Positions 12,067-27,700 are shown, numbered from the stretch's first letter. The stretch is DNA of 64,000 nucleotides from Hofstenia miamia (GCA_004352715.1 SCFE01000050.1:1202424-1266423); one strand, 5' to 3'. The notes: generated by a model not told the origin, from the letters alone. Numbers and translations are program-made.

Positions 12067-15000
12067 CTAAAAATATTATTGTCAACAATAGCCAACAATT
12101 TATCATACATCAATGTTAATAGGAAATATCTTCTAAAATACTATAAATTTATCCTGGATAGTCAATGGAATTTAAAATCAATGAAAACACAAACCTTTAT
12201 ACTAATAAAACTAAATGCTATGTAAGGAGTAAAACGTACGTTTGTTTGTAGAGATAGCCATACAGACTTCATCTGCTACCGACAGCTGAGATGCCGAAGA
12301 GTAAGCGGAAGCACCACGTGCGGAATCTTGTGAAAGTATACTGCTTTGATGTAACATCTTAGTACTATCTGTGACCGGTGAATCTTTATCTATTAAATTA
12401 GTAACAACTGGCGCCGAAAGAGTTTTCGCATGTACCTATAACATTATCATTATAATCAGGGTGACCAAAAGCCCTTATGGGTATTAAAGTATTAATAACC
12501 TTGTAGCCAATACAACTATTTAATCGAAACCATCGTCATTTATATTTAGAAATATTAGTTTCACGTGATAAATTAATAAATTTCATTGGCGTTACAAGAC
12601 TGAAAAAAAAGATGGATGTGCTAATGGCCAACTATCTCACAATAACACTGACTAGTAGATAATGGCAGAAAGAAATTATATCCCAGCCTTCAGGAGAAAT
12701 TAGTTTCCAAAGGGTTTATCAACGGGGTCTGGTGTTGAGGACAAGCAACGGTTGGGCTGGCCATCATAAGATTTCTTGAAAGGGAATTCTCAATGCTTGT
12801 ATAAACTTGAGTTTAAATATGAATAATGAAACGAATTCTCAATTATACAATTGATATGAGGACTTTCAAAACCATGAGATTGCAATTTTTACTTAATTAT
12901 GAATTTCAAATACCAACTTCCCTGGACATTGAATTAGACCACGAGGCTGAATTCAGTGGACTCAAGAATTCTTCTTGGTTATTTTTGATGAGGATATGCA
13001 TATCACCAGTGTACAAAATCTCGCCCTACTTCATTGAACATGTTGAAGCATAGAATAATCGAGGGTTCATTGGTTACAAAGTTATTAAAATTAAACCTAG
13101 TCAGCACTTTTCGGTGCGCCCTGTATAATCAAAAAAATACCCTATTCAAATCATAAGTATAAAGAATCAATTCTGTATGTATAGAAGGTAATTGTCAAAA
13201 ACACGTTAAAATCATCATAGATTGTAGTCATCTATTATTGGCATAATTATAGAAAGGTTTGAACTTACTCAAACGGTTCAGCAATTATTTGTTTTTAAGA
13301 AAACTGTAATAAAATGCAAGATAAAATAAAGATTTATAATAATTATAAATACTTATATGATTCTCTAGTAGAAAAATCCATACTTGCTTTAAATCATCAT
13401 TTGCATTTTTTGATATTTCACACGTCAAACTTTTAACATCATATTTTTTAAATTTTTAAAGGAAGCGAAAATCGCCGTTCAATTAATCGATTTTGGCAAA
13501 CCACGTGATACAAATATAATTATCGGCTGAAAATGAAAGTAATCATCACAGGTTTGACTAGTTGAGGATTATTCCTTAATGAAAATATATACTAAAAACC
13601 GAAACGTCTAACAAATTTGTGATTGGATATTATATTTAAGCGGTATATTTTACTAAAATTTTATTTTTTACTAAAAAGACCTACTGTGTACTGCCTACTG
13701 TATGAACGTATCAATATAACTAGAGATGTGAGCGCAGTGCATCTACCAATAAGCAGATGAATGTTGTTTTGAAATTAGAAATTTGGAGAAAATTAAATAT
13801 AAAAATATAAAGAATCCTGACTTACAAACAACAGAACTTACGATATTTAAGATTCGTTAATTACATTAAAAAACAAAGGCAATAAATAAAAATATTATTT
13901 AAGGTAAACCTATGCTTTAACTAGTGGAAAGCTGGCTTAAAATAAGCAAAAACCTAATCAAATCTGAACTGTAACATCTTGGTAAAGTACAACTCTCTGG
14001 TAATATTCTAGTCGTACACAAACGTAAGCTAACAACCCAAAGAGGAAGCAGTCCAGAAGAATTTATCCATAGTGTACTACCCAGAAATACGAATCCTCTG
14101 GCCAATGACTTACTAAGGCAATTTATAGTATAGCTTTTGATGAATTTTGTTTTAAAAACTACAAGACTTTGATTGCTTCGTAAAGTAATTAAAATTAATT
14201 CTAGATGTAGTTAATAAATCTCACATTCGGTGACAGATGTTCTTCCGAAAGAATGACATCAAACTGTGATAATTGACTCGGTGGGATAAAAGGTCGTAGA
14301 AGTTTTACAACCGCACGATTTTCCGTGTGCAGTGAATTCACCAAACGTGTCAGGAACAAGTCCAAACGAGAATCCGATCTAAAAAACACTGCACATTTTA
14401 AAGAATGAAATGATTGCTAGCAGTGGCTACGTATGTAGAACCGAGGCTTCAATTGTAAAAAACTATAGTGTAAAATGTTGGCAAAAATTAATTTTTTCTT
14501 GATTATTTTACAAATTAAAGACCACTTTGTGATAAGGGTACAATACAGTGTTGTACACAATGTCAGCAATTTTTTCTAGAAAAAAAATCATTTTTACTGA
14601 CATTGGTTTTAATTACAATAAGGGCAATGCATCACAACTATTTTACGCACATCTGTCCACTCAATATTTGACATAGTGGACATTAGCTGCAAGAACTACA
14701 TTGTTCGTTGAGACATGGAATTCAACAGGCGATTAAAGTACTTTTGCGGGAGATGGGTCAAAGTGCGTTTCACCTAATTGATTAAGTTCACTCTGGATGT
14801 TGGTTTCAGCAATTAAATTTTCCTTTGGAATTAGATCTAATAATTCTCCATCACGTTCAAACAGTCATTTCTTAGGCAAATTCGATACTTTCTTCACTGC
14901 ATAGGCTGGAGCCGTATCATGAAGAAGGTCGATCAAAAGATGAAGCGGTTCTTGAAGAATTTTTAAATACTGTCCGCCGAAATAGTTTGCTAAAATGTCG

Positions 15001-18000
15001 AAATAGTCAAACCGCCTGCCCATTTGTGACTATGTTATCCCCATAATTGCCGAGATAGCGTGCTTCACAGTTGAAAGTGACAATAGAAAATGAATTGCTG
15101 AACGACAATTTCGTCAGAGAACATAGCCTTCCATTCGTTACCGATCCAGTGACAATATTTCTGACAAAAAGAAAGTGTCTCTAACTTACATACACACGCA
15201 ACGGTAGCTGAGAATCAATGGGTATAATGATTAATATAAAAACAACCCTGTTTTTAACCTATCAATTTTCAGACAGTTCCAGGCCAAACGGAGAGCAATT
15301 TCCGGGCAGTAATATGGTGAACACACACCTAAAATTCTAAATTTCCAGCCATTTCCAGACTGAAATTAACGCAAATTATCACATTGGATGAAATTTCGCC
15401 CACGAGTAAATCCTCTGGTTATCAAACAGATATAACCCTGCAATACATAAATAGTTTCTCATATTTTAATAAATCGAATAACCCTTTTCGACATGCTAAA
15501 ATGTAGAGAAACATGTTTTGTTTTTGCAGATTATATGCACGTGCAAAGGACTCATTTTGTTCGGTTGATTTCAAAAATAAAATGAGGTATCACAATTGCT
15601 ACAGATACCTAATACAATAGCTGGCAAACCACTCAAATCAGACAAATTAAAATTTTGTAAATCTATATGTATTTAACCTGTTAAGCGTCCCCTCTCATTT
15701 CCCTGGCTGTTTCCAAAACGTCACCATATTTAGGCAAATTTTCAAAATCTTTTAAAATGCATTTTAATCAATTTTTTCCCTATTATGCATTTTTTTAAAT
15801 TTTCAAGTTTATTATACATATTCTAAGTCGAAGCTGACATTTGCAATGAAATTAGCGAGACAAACATACGTCGACGCTGACGCTTAACAGGTTAAGCAAC
15901 ATTTTTATTAGAGAAACAAAAAGTTAATAATTCCTTTACTAGGTTCCAAAATTAGATGTGGCACTACGGAACGAGTAGTTCAGATTCACATTTCATCTAA
16001 CTAAATATTTAGTAGATAATGGCTACATATAGTATTGCCGAAAAACCATCTTTTAACCAGAAATACAATTTTTTTGCTGAACTCGGCGCTGAAAACTGCA
16101 AAATTATTAATAACATGCTTGATATTTTTAAAGAAGAATGTTTGGAAACGTCATACTAGTGCGTAGATACAGGTTAGGGGTAGTACTATTCTTTAACCTT
16201 ATATTTCCATAGCGTAATGACACGATTTTATACTTCTATAAATGAAAAATTACACGGTTTTCGATATATTGCACAAAGACTTCCCCATCAAAATCAAAAT
16301 TGAATAGAAAAAATATACAAGGATTTTGAATTTGCAATTTTGTAATAGACCTCAATGCAAATTAAAATATTTTGAAATGACATGGAAAATCATGAACATT
16401 TACTGTAGATTTTTTTAATTAAGCTACATGCTTCTATAAATGACTATTTAAATATATTTTATACACATTTGAAAACCCTACGTCAAATTAATTTCCTGTA
16501 ATAAAATCACAAATTGTGCTCTAGAATCTCATCGGGCTACTTGTAATGGAGGACAAGATTGAACAATTTACTTGTAGATAGATTTTCCTTTCATGCAAGA
16601 AATCCATAAAACATGCTATTCCATCACAATACATTTTTACATATATTCGAACAAATTTTTCAAGGCCTTAAAAGTCCTCCCCTTCCCAATATTCATGCGA
16701 ATCTTTAGGTAGACACAAAGTTAGAGTTACCTGCTCGCTAAACGGAGATTTCGCGCAAAGCTGCACCCACAAATGGTCACGATCTCATGGGAAAATAGTA
16801 AATGAAAAAAGACATCCCTCTATCTTAGAGTGTTTTCAGATTTGGAAAATCATTATTAGTGCGTAGGTTATGGCAGTTTAAACTGATTTTAAAGAAAACA
16901 TCACAATTTCAAAAAATTCCTGCAACATTTCGATATAAATAGTAAAATCAAGTAAATATAGAGCGATTAGAAGCAATACAAGAAATAGAAAATGTGCACT
17001 AATTTTACGTAGACAATATAAACTATTCTATCTGTTGTTGGGTTACAAAATATACATTTCAACCACTAGTCCGGCTGTTTTTGTTAGTGGTGGATGTTAA
17101 TTGGAAACTTAGGAAAAACTTCAAATCGAATGGAGTGAAACTTCCTAAACTTCAAAAATTGAATTCTTACTACTGACACGTTGTAATAACCATTTCTCCG
17201 TACTAGGATGCTACGTAAAATATTTACAGGAAATATATATATATATATATATAAATATATATATATAGTAATTCGTGATATCAAGCTGCGCTTAACAAGA
17301 TGGCTAGACAATGGAGTTGTTACTGCAATTTCAACTGTTGATCAGAACAACACGTAGCCCTGTTGAATGTGCTTATGAGACTGCCATTGCAAACATAGTT
17401 TCTTAATTGCCCCATACGCCTGCAGAAAACTTGCCAAAATGAACTTGCCACAAAGAATGTGTGCCACAAATAGTTTGCGCCAAATGGGAATTTCCTCCTC
17501 GCTGAATTTTCGCCACATTAGGAAAACTTACCACATGAGAGATTTGGCCACAACGTTTTCTTAGGTTCTGGTTGTGACTTGTGTTAGGGCTTAGGTCAAT
17601 AAAATATTGGAAAATTTAGGTTTATGCTCTAGGGCTTAGGTTTACGAAACTTCAAGTTGTGACTTGGGTTATGGCTTAGGTATATAAAATATTGTAAATG
17701 GTTTTCTTATGACAAATTATCTTTGTGGCAAAATATTCTCTGTGGCGAAATGTTAAGGTGGTCTTATACTAAAAAATGTCAAAATTTTCAATTTTTTGAA
17801 TTGGTTGTTTTACATACTTTCAACTATCTGTTAACTGCTGGTATAGCTATTTTTTCATGAAGAATTATATAAATTAGTTTAAAAGTAATTTTAATATGTG
17901 ACACTTAAAATTTAATTTAACATACTTCTTTGTGTTTTTTTCTTTTTTTTCTTTACTTTTTTTAATAAATTCATTTCCCTATTTATTAAATAATTTTTGC

Positions 18001-21000
18001 TTATTCTATTATTTAGGAGATATAATATGAAAGAAAAAAAATTTTTGAGGTTAAATTGATCAAATACCAAAAAAATATGAAATGAAGAGGATTTTTTTGC
18101 TTAGAATTGCTAATTTTTGAAATGGTGCGATCAATAACTTTTGAAATAGAAGTCTGATTGACTTGAAATTTTGTATGAGTGTTAAAATTAATAACATCAA
18201 CTTACTGTACTAAAATCTTTTTGATCTGATTATTGAAAATTATTTTATAGGTTGTTTACGTAATAAATGACCTTCAAAAATGTGCGTAATTTCAGGACCA
18301 GATACTTTTTTTCCATAAAAAAATAAGTATACACTCTGAGTTTGATTAATTTTAATATGTGACACTTAAAATTTAATTTAACATACTTCTTTGTGTTTTT
18401 TTCTTTTTTTTCTTTACTTTTTTTAATAAATTCATTTCCCTATTTATTAAATAATTTTTGCTTATTCTATTATTTAGGAGATATAATATGAAAGAAAAAA
18501 AATTTTTGAGGTTAAATTGATCAAATACCAAAAAAATATGAAATGAAGAGGATTTTTTTGCTTAGAATTGCTAATTTTTGAAATGGTGCGATCAATAACT
18601 TTTGAAATAGAAGTCTGATTGANTTACGTAATAAATGACCTTCAAAAATGTGCGTAATTTCAGGACCAGATACTTTTTTTCCATAAAAAAATAAGTATAC
18701 ACTCTGAGTTTGATTTTAGTACAGTAAGTGCATATTTATAAATGGAATACCTATGTAAATTTTTATTTTAAAACTCTCAGTCAATTTAAAATTATTGACC
18801 GCACCACAATATCCCTAAAATAGACCGGTTTGGTTCGTAAAAGCAGGACCATACAGTAAATTTTGAAAATTACATATTTTTTTTAAATTTTCATTCATTT
18901 TCAAACAAATAAACAATTAAAACTTAACTTTGAAAAGAAAACGGGGTTTCTTTCTTTTAGTATAGGACCACCTTAAGTGTGGCGAGTTTTCTCTGTGGCG
19001 AAATGTTAAGTGTGGCGAGTTTTCTCTGTGGCGAAATGTTAAGTGTGGCGTGTTTTCTCTGTGGCGAAACTGTTTGTGGCGATTTCTCTGTAAACCGCAC
19101 TATAATGTACCCTTTTACTTTTTTAAAATTTAGATTTGTGTATTCTATGGATAATTAATTTAGAATATTAGTCTAAACATTCGTTGCCTGGTCTAGATGG
19201 AAGTCCTGCCAGTGCCTGGACAAGCGTGAACACTATATTCTTCAAAATACTGATTTTTGTAAGCTTTCAGTTGTTAAATTTAAACTAGGGCATGCAGCAG
19301 TACATAGTCTTGCATGAAGAATACTGATTTAAAGATCACTGGCAGTAAACGAGATTCAACAATCTTTGTAAATAACTGATAGACACACTTATGTATTTTT
19401 GTAAAAAGAAAATTTTCTTAGTACAAAAGTCTATTCGTAAGCTTAGCAAAGTAATAACGGTTAACTTAATATACACACAATCAGAAAGTACTATAAAGCT
19501 AATCAATTTACAGTGGCGGAATAGTGTAGTTTCTGTGGCATTTGGTTTAGACTTTATACACATTTACATTAGATGAAAGCGCCTCGACAAAACATCAGTT
19601 TATTCCTTGAAATACCGTATTTTGTATAAGCCCTCATGGTGACTTTACACACAATGATATGAAGTCACACTCTATCCTAAATTTATAGTACGTAGTTTTC
19701 CATCGGAAAGAATACCAATTCCAATGTCATTAACAAAGGCGATTATTTTTTGAACTAAAAATCAGTATTTTGAGAACACAAAAATTGACCAAAAAACTAA
19801 GAAACCTTGACCTTATTTTGACCCAATCATAAAATTATAAGCACTTCAAACTGAATATGTATTGCTTAAAGCGTGCTATAAAGTACTGCTTAGAAATGAC
19901 AAAATATGTTTAAGGTTTTCAACAAAAATACAACAATCCTTTGCAAAAAGTTTGTTTAATTGTGAAAACTTTGTTCAAACGTGGCATTAGAAAACCTAGT
20001 TTAACTTGAATTCACATTTTGCGAAATGTTTTCATAATAAAATACACTTATTAATTATAAGCACGATTTAAACCTTATTTAGATTTAAAAATGAAATTTT
20101 GACCTAACAAATATGTTAGATTTACTTGACCTTACAAGCATACTAAATAGTTGCACAACTCACGTTTTTCAAGTCTAAACAAATTTTGCAAGATGTTTTT
20201 GGCCGAAAAAACATTTTGATTTTATTGACTTTCACGCGTCCTAGTCATTATAATTAGATCTCTGACAGACGAAAAACGACAGGTAGGAATAGGGATTAAT
20301 TAAATGAACACACAACCAATACACATTGACGAAATAATCTAGATCATCTGGCATTCGAATTAGGATTGACACACCTTTATGGTATGGGAGGTCAAAATGT
20401 CTAGACTACACTTAGAAAACAAATAAAATATTGACAACTGATGTAGAGATGATAAAGGAGTAAATAACTAATCATAAAACCCAATGACAAATATCATAGA
20501 ACAAAATAGGTATTCCCAAAACAATGACTGCAGACAATTTCTTAGATAAAATAGAATATAATTGTATGCTAATTTAAATTAATAGACGTAAGTTAAATAA
20601 ATGTATTGAATTTGAGCCGAGTGTTGGGATAACAGATGCATGCAATTTGAATAAGTTTTTAAAATTATTAAAAGCAAAGCATTGCCTCTGAATATTCAAA
20701 TTAAGTCGCTTAATACGCAATTGAAATGCTATTAAGAGTTGTTCAAAAACGCATAAAATACATGAATGGGTTCTAAGTGAAAACGCGCACATCAAAAGAA
20801 TTCTCTGGCAAGGAAACCTACGCAAAACTAACGTTTACTATAAGTGACCAATTTTACAAAAATCGTAATGGCAGGGTGCACAGCGCATTTTATAAAAAAT
20901 TGTATATCTACCCTTAAACATCGGAAAATGGCTCATTTGCGTTAGATGTGGACATCTAATCCCATAACCAGTAGCTACAACAAAATATTTCAGATGATCT

Positions 21001-21712
21001 AGAAACACGCATTTCAGATTTTATTTAATAATTTTTGATATGTCAGAAAAAGACATAAGTTATGTTGTGATTAATAACAAATAAGAGGAAGCCACATTGT
21101 GCTAAGACCAATAAGTTCTAGTTACGCAGACAACTATTACTTAAAAAAACTTTATAAATTGAACTGCAGACTGTAAACACTGTTTTCAATAACCTGCACA
21201 TTAAATAACAGAGGAAAATGGGATCTAGTTCTACTTATGTTGTTTAAATCGAATTCAAAAAATGTACCGATAATCTCTCAGTAACTGTCCAAACAAGCGA
21301 AGTTCTTCTTGTGAAAGCTGTTTGCGAAGATGTAGTAAAAATTGTGTAACGAGTCCTTCAGGTGATGAAATATCGTCTTCTGGAATGCAAATCGTTCGAC
21401 GGCGTGATTCATCCAGAGGATCGACATAAGTACGCTGTGTGAAGGCAGTATTACGAGGCAACGTACTAGAAATAAAAATCAGTAAATCATATGATGATAA
21501 AACAACAAGATCAAATTATTCATTATTCGTTTCTATATATTATATATATNNNNNNNNNNNNNNNNNNNNNNNNNNNNNNNNNNNNNNNNNNNNNNNNNNN
21601 NNNNNNNNNNNNNNNNNNNNNNNNNNNNNNNNNNNNNNNNNNNNNNNNNNNNNNNNNNNNNNNNNNNNNNNNNNNNNNNNNNNNNNNNNNNNNNNNNNNN
21701 NNNNNNNNNNNN

Positions 21713-21745
<33 letters not shown>

Positions 21746-24700
21746 GTATATTGAAAATAACCCTACAAATATGTGTTATAATTCAAAGTAAGCCATTAAG
21801 TTAAAATTTCAATTTTTGCTAGAATAAGTTCAACAATTTGATCAGCCCAATTAAGCGAGGAATATTTTAAAATCTGTGATGGTTTCTATAATTGTTTTAA
21901 TGCGCATACGTCATGAACCAACAAAGATATTCAAAATCATAAGACAGCGCAGGATATAGGAATGCTTCCACTATTAATTATTAAAAAATCGCGCGGCCAC
22001 AACCTCTGACTTTACGCATGTTGGTCAAAACAAAGCTTGGGTTGTCTTCCTATTGAAAAAAATATTTCGTGTTAAATGCTACCTCCATTGGCATTAGCCT
22101 TCTTATTATCTGAACGTTTGTTATTGGGAGAACTTGAAAGTTTCAAAAAAACGAATCATAAATATAAAAGTCCACAAATTTAGCAAACAGATGAATTTTT
22201 TAAAATCGATGACGGTTTTTAAACTCATAAATCACGAACTAAGAAACCATTGCACGACTTCTGAATATTTACAAAAAGCAAAATAATTGAGATTAGTTGT
22301 TGCTAGTACACGCCTCTAGATTTCCTTTTAATGTGAAAATTAGGTATGGCGGGAACTTAAAAAATCGGATTGATTGAAAAAATTATAATGCTCACGTACA
22401 TCCTGCATAGGAATAATCTTAAGCACAAATATTCACCATTTCATAGGATCACAGCAACTTACTTACTAGGGTTGGAGAAATGTTTAAAATTGGAACAAAG
22501 ACAGGCGCGGCTTAAGAATTTTTTAAAACGAGGGGGGGGCGTCAATTTTCTGTCAAAAAAATTCCAGAGTAATATTGTAACATATAAATATAAATCCAAG
22601 TAAAACTATGCTGTAAAATTTAATCGCTTATTATTTCTACCAAATCTATAAAATCATTTATGTCAATGTTTAGTGTTTAAAAGTGGAAATATTCTGTTGA
22701 AGTAATAGTATTATTGTAATCAAACATACATTCAGTGTGTATTTAATCGGAGGAGGAATTACTAAGTTTTTCAAGCAGAGACTGTTTTAAATAACATTCA
22801 AGCACGTTGTAAATTGAAATTATGAAATATTTAAAAATCCTCTCAAGGGGGGCATCGGTCCCTGGCTCCCCTAAAGCCGCGCTTGAAAAAACGGTTTGTA
22901 GTTTTGTCCTCGCGAGGCAGATCGGGGTTAATAATTCGATATTTCCTTACTTCTTTGATCGCAACAATGTATTATATATTTGTCAAACCGTTTCAAATAG
23001 TTTTTAAATGGAACCGGTAAAACCTCCCGCTGTGCATAGGAATTAAATGATTGAAACAAAAGGGAATCAATAATGAGAAAGTCCATAGACATTTTTTGTT
23101 AAAGTTAATTCAAATGCTTCGTAACTTTTTACATTTACATGGAGAAAGTCTGTGATATAGTTCTAAAAGTTATAAACCACTTTAATTAAATTGGGGAAAA
23201 TCAATGCTGTTGGTAAATTGGGCGAATAGGAAATTTATGAGAGCTCGCAACCCAAGTAAAAATAGCATTACTGGCTAGTCATAACGTATGATTGAGGCAA
23301 CGGTTTGTAGCCAACTGGAGTTGAAGTAACTAACGGCGGTGTTTCACAGTGATAAAGTGACGAACTCTTCGGTAAGGCGAGTGAATCCGGCAGTAAACGA
23401 TGATGACGCGGTAATGATGTTGAATTCTCACTTCTCAAAGAGAATCTACTGGTAAGATGACTGTCCTAAACATGTTAAATAAATAATTGTATAATTTTTT
23501 TAAAATCAATCGCCAGATGCTAAGGGACTGCAGAGGAAGTTCTCAATGGCCAAAGATTTATCAACGATAAGCATTTCTTTTAAAAATCGAACGCAATCAC
23601 TTAGGAAAGACTAAATCAACTTAATTCGGAAAATATCATGCCCAATGAATATTCAAAAGGGCCATTGGAATAATCTCTAAAAGTATTCAACATTTTAACA
23701 AGTGCATATTGAAAACAACCAATATCCTTGTGAAGTCATTTCAAATGATGTTACGACTAGTTGAAAAGGAACACAATCAAAAAGTATTGAATACAGTAAA
23801 CAAATGCAAATAATACTCGAACACAGTAACAAAACGATGTTGAAATATACAGTGCGAATACACGTAATACGTGAAAAATTAGGTTTAGCAGAAAAATAAT
23901 AACGTTTGAGTTTAAAAAAATGAAATTTTGTCATATTAATTTTCAACCAAAAATCACATATAGTAAAAATAAACTCAAATGATCAATAATTGAAAGCACA
24001 AAACTGTAGATTAGACATTGAAGTTTTCAACCAAAAATCACATATAGTAAAAATAAAAACATTTGCCAATCGAATTTGTTTAAAATATTCCTTTCGAACA
24101 AATTATCAAATAAATGCACATCTTATAAATGTACAAAATGTTGAATATTTAAACACTTCCTAGTGTTCTAAGATGTAATATGGTTCACTTCGATCGACAA
24201 TTATGAAAACTCTTCCAACTTTAATGGATTTTCGAAACAGAGGGCACATTTCTGTTTTTGTGTTGAGAAAATTTATAAAAATAACAAGTAATTTAAAACT
24301 AAAGTCTAATTAGAAGATTGTAAGCATTCTGGGATGACACTCTTGTAAACATTAATATGAAAAATATTTCAAATGCATAGAAATGATGTTTTGACATGAA
24401 ATAAAAATTTCAACCCGAAATTAAATTATTAAATTGATAAAAATTAAATGTGTATCTAAAATTCAATTTTTTGATGTTTTAAAAAATAATTTAGTATTTC
24501 TAAGGCTTCTATGGTGTCAGCTGCCTGTGAGGAGCGTCTTTCAGTCACAGTAAGCCCACAAGAAGAGAAATTTATACACTAGGTTATTCATTTTATATGC
24601 ATATAGCAAAAGTTTTATAAGAACAATTTGTACAGTAAACATCTGTGAGCCGTTAACAACGTTTTTGCTTTATGGATGTATCCAAAAAATTCTCCAACAG

Positions 24701-27700
24701 GGAAACGGACTAACGTACTTGAACTTAACCCCTCATCTAAGTAAAAATTGATTTAATATAGATTTTAATGTTAAAAGCAGAATAACCTACATGGATAAAA
24801 GCAAACTAAATGGTTAATCTTAAAATTCCTCAGATTCCAAAAATGTATACCTGTGTATCTTGCTGTTGATCACTAAGGTAACAAGCGGCACATTCTGTAT
24901 AAAGCGCAGAGAACAATTGTTTGAAAAGAGCACAACACTCTTCCGCAGAGCGTGACTGTATGAAACGTAAAAGAACTAAGCTACAATGATTTGAATGACG
25001 AAGAGGCTGACAAATCTAAAAGAAATATATACGGGCTCAGTTAACTACCCATACATAAAGAATGTAGTAATTGAATCCCCTATACCTACGGTTATAAAAT
25101 TTTGATGACCAAACAAAAACTAGTTGTCCAAAATTTGGTCTCAAGAAAAATTATGGTTGAAAACAAGACAAATCACTTACGAAGGTTATGCCTAATACAG
25201 TTTTAACTAGTTTGTAATATTCTCTTCAAACTCTAAACAAGCGTTATAATATACAACCATTGAAAAAATGCATATGGCACTGATGATATTAAATTCTACA
25301 CTTAAGTGTTAATTATACGCAGCTAGCCTAGGATTTCCGCGAATTAAAAGATAGCCTGAAAACTTATTCTTAAACATAATGCATTGTTCCAAAATACCTA
25401 GATGCATATATTAATTAGTAATAATATATTCAAAATGTACAAAGACGTGTTTTAGTATAAAAATGGTTCAAATACCTAATGTTAATTTAGGAATGACATC
25501 ACATACACACAAACATTAGCACTTTGCACATATTTAATGCTTTAGCATTTAAAATGCAATGACTCGACTATTACTGCATACGAATTTGAAAGTTCCAACT
25601 TTCTATTCTAGTATTACGAGAACTAGAATTTTTAGGTCCAAAGCCTACTAAAATAATCCCTAACGTTTGAAAGTTTAATGTAAAATCTAGTAGAAATACG
25701 TTAAATTGAACAAATATGTTATTTAAAATCACCACACAAAATAAAGACGGTTGTTTCTTAAATTGTATAAAAATCTCAGCTTCTAAGCAAAGGGTGGAAA
25801 ACGGTGGCCGTACTTATATTTAGTTGTTGTACTATAAAATTTGAGTTGATTATGGAAAGGGATGCAATTCTCTAGAATACAATAAATCCATTTGAACGCA
25901 GAGGAAAATTATAAAACATAGCCTTTTAAACAAGTTGAAAATATATCTGTAATTGACTCATCTTTCAATTCATTTACATACGTAGGCGACGGAAGAATAA
26001 CTATAACTAGATGAAACTGGCAAAAATAGCCAATAATAAATATAACTCAAAAGCAAAAGTGTTGGACAAGGTATAATTAAAAAATGTATAACATGTAGTC
26101 GTATGCAGCGTCATCTTTGTTTTATAGTTTTATACAAAATAACGTTTAATACCTTGAGTACTACAAGACTAAGAGGACCATCCCGTACGAAAGATAATGC
26201 CGAAATTTCATGAGTGGGGATTCTTATTTGTAATTCTTCGGTATCTCTATTCATTAATTTGACATTATAAAACGAAAGAGATAGTGCTGAATCATGTGAT
26301 GAATCATACAACCATGGAAGTTTTCCACAGGCCTTTGCTTGATCGATTGTTGACAAAAGCAAAAGCCGGGACGATATGTCAAAACTGCTATCTACATCCT
26401 TCAATTCTCCAATGAACTGTGTCTAAATCACATAAATAATAGGAAGTCATATAACGTAAAATAATAAAAACACAAAAAGCAACATTTATTTAGAAAAAAT
26501 GATAAATGCCCACAATAAACTATAAACTACAATTAACAATTCAAGCTTAGTAAACTCAATCAATCTGCTTATAAATCTTTAGTTTGGAAACATTTATTAA
26601 GCTATCCTATATATATATATATATATATNNNNNNNNNNNNNNNNNNNNNNNNNNNNNNNNNNNNNNNNNNNNNNNNNNNNNNNNNNNNNNNNNNNNNNNN
26701 NNNNNNNNNNNNNNNNNNNNNNNNNNNNNNNNNNNNNNNNNNNNNNNNNNNNNNNNNNNNNNNNNNNNNNNNNNNNNNNNNNNNNNNNNNNNNNNNNNNN
26801 NNNNNNNNNNNNNNNNNNNNNNNNNNNNNNNNNNNNNNNNNNNNNNNNNNNNNNNNNNNNNNNNNNNNNNNNNNNNNNNNNNNNNNNNNNNNNNNNNNNN
26901 NNNNNNNNNNNNNNNNNNNNNNNNNNNNNNNNNNNNNNNNNNNNNNNNNNNNNNNNNNNNNNNNNNNNNNNNNNNNNNNNNNNNNNNNNNNNNNNNNNNN
27001 NNNNNNNNNNNNNNNNNNNNNNNNNNNNNNNNNNNNNNNNNNNNNNNNNNNNNNNNNNNNNNNNNNNNNNNNNNNNNNNNNNNNNNNNNNNNNNNNNNNN
27101 NNNNNNNNNNNNNNNNNNNNNNNNNNNNNNNNNNNNNNNNNNNNNNNNNNNNNNNNNNNNNNNNNNNNNNNNNNNNNNNNNNNNNNNNNNNNNNNNNNNN
27201 NNNNNNNNNNNNNNNNNNNNNNNNNNNNNNNNNNNNNNNNNNNNNNNNNNNNNNNNNNNNNNNNNNNNNNNNNNNNNNNNNNNNNATTTGTTTTTATTTT
27301 GAAATTTCCTTTAACAACCCACTATACCGGCATGATCCTATATTTTGGGGAATAATCGTTAATATCTCAGTGAATAATGCTTGGATCGACTTCGAACCTA
27401 GTTCATTAGCTTCCAAATTAAAAACTACATCTACTAAATTTCTTTAAAGATTTATAGGATATGGTATAATACCTTTGATTACTATGTACTTAACAATATT
27501 ATATGGTTATTGAAGTTCAAGACTTTCGAGTTTGCTGTAGCCAAGAAATTAATCAACTATGGAAGGCATTGGCTCTAATAAATGGAATAGGCACTAGTGT
27601 AATGCATATGATTAAGAAACTGTTAATTTTGCAACTTCATTAATATAAAAAAAATTTTTGGTTACAAACGACGAATATTGTTACAAACGGCGTATATATA

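Noticed and set aside
18981-19095. CRISPR-like array of about 33-bp repeats
   Set aside because: Repeats are directly adjacent without unique spacers and belong to a foldback transposon arm in an animal intron.
24480-24560. Possible extra CCM2 exon reading LTVTERRSSQAADTIEALEI
   Set aside because: Acceptor-like cctcacag exists but there is no usable donor before the stop, and exons 3 and 4 already join in phase.
26584-27447. 287-codon plus-strand ORF in CCM2 intron 1
   Set aside because: Almost entirely N plus an AT microsatellite.
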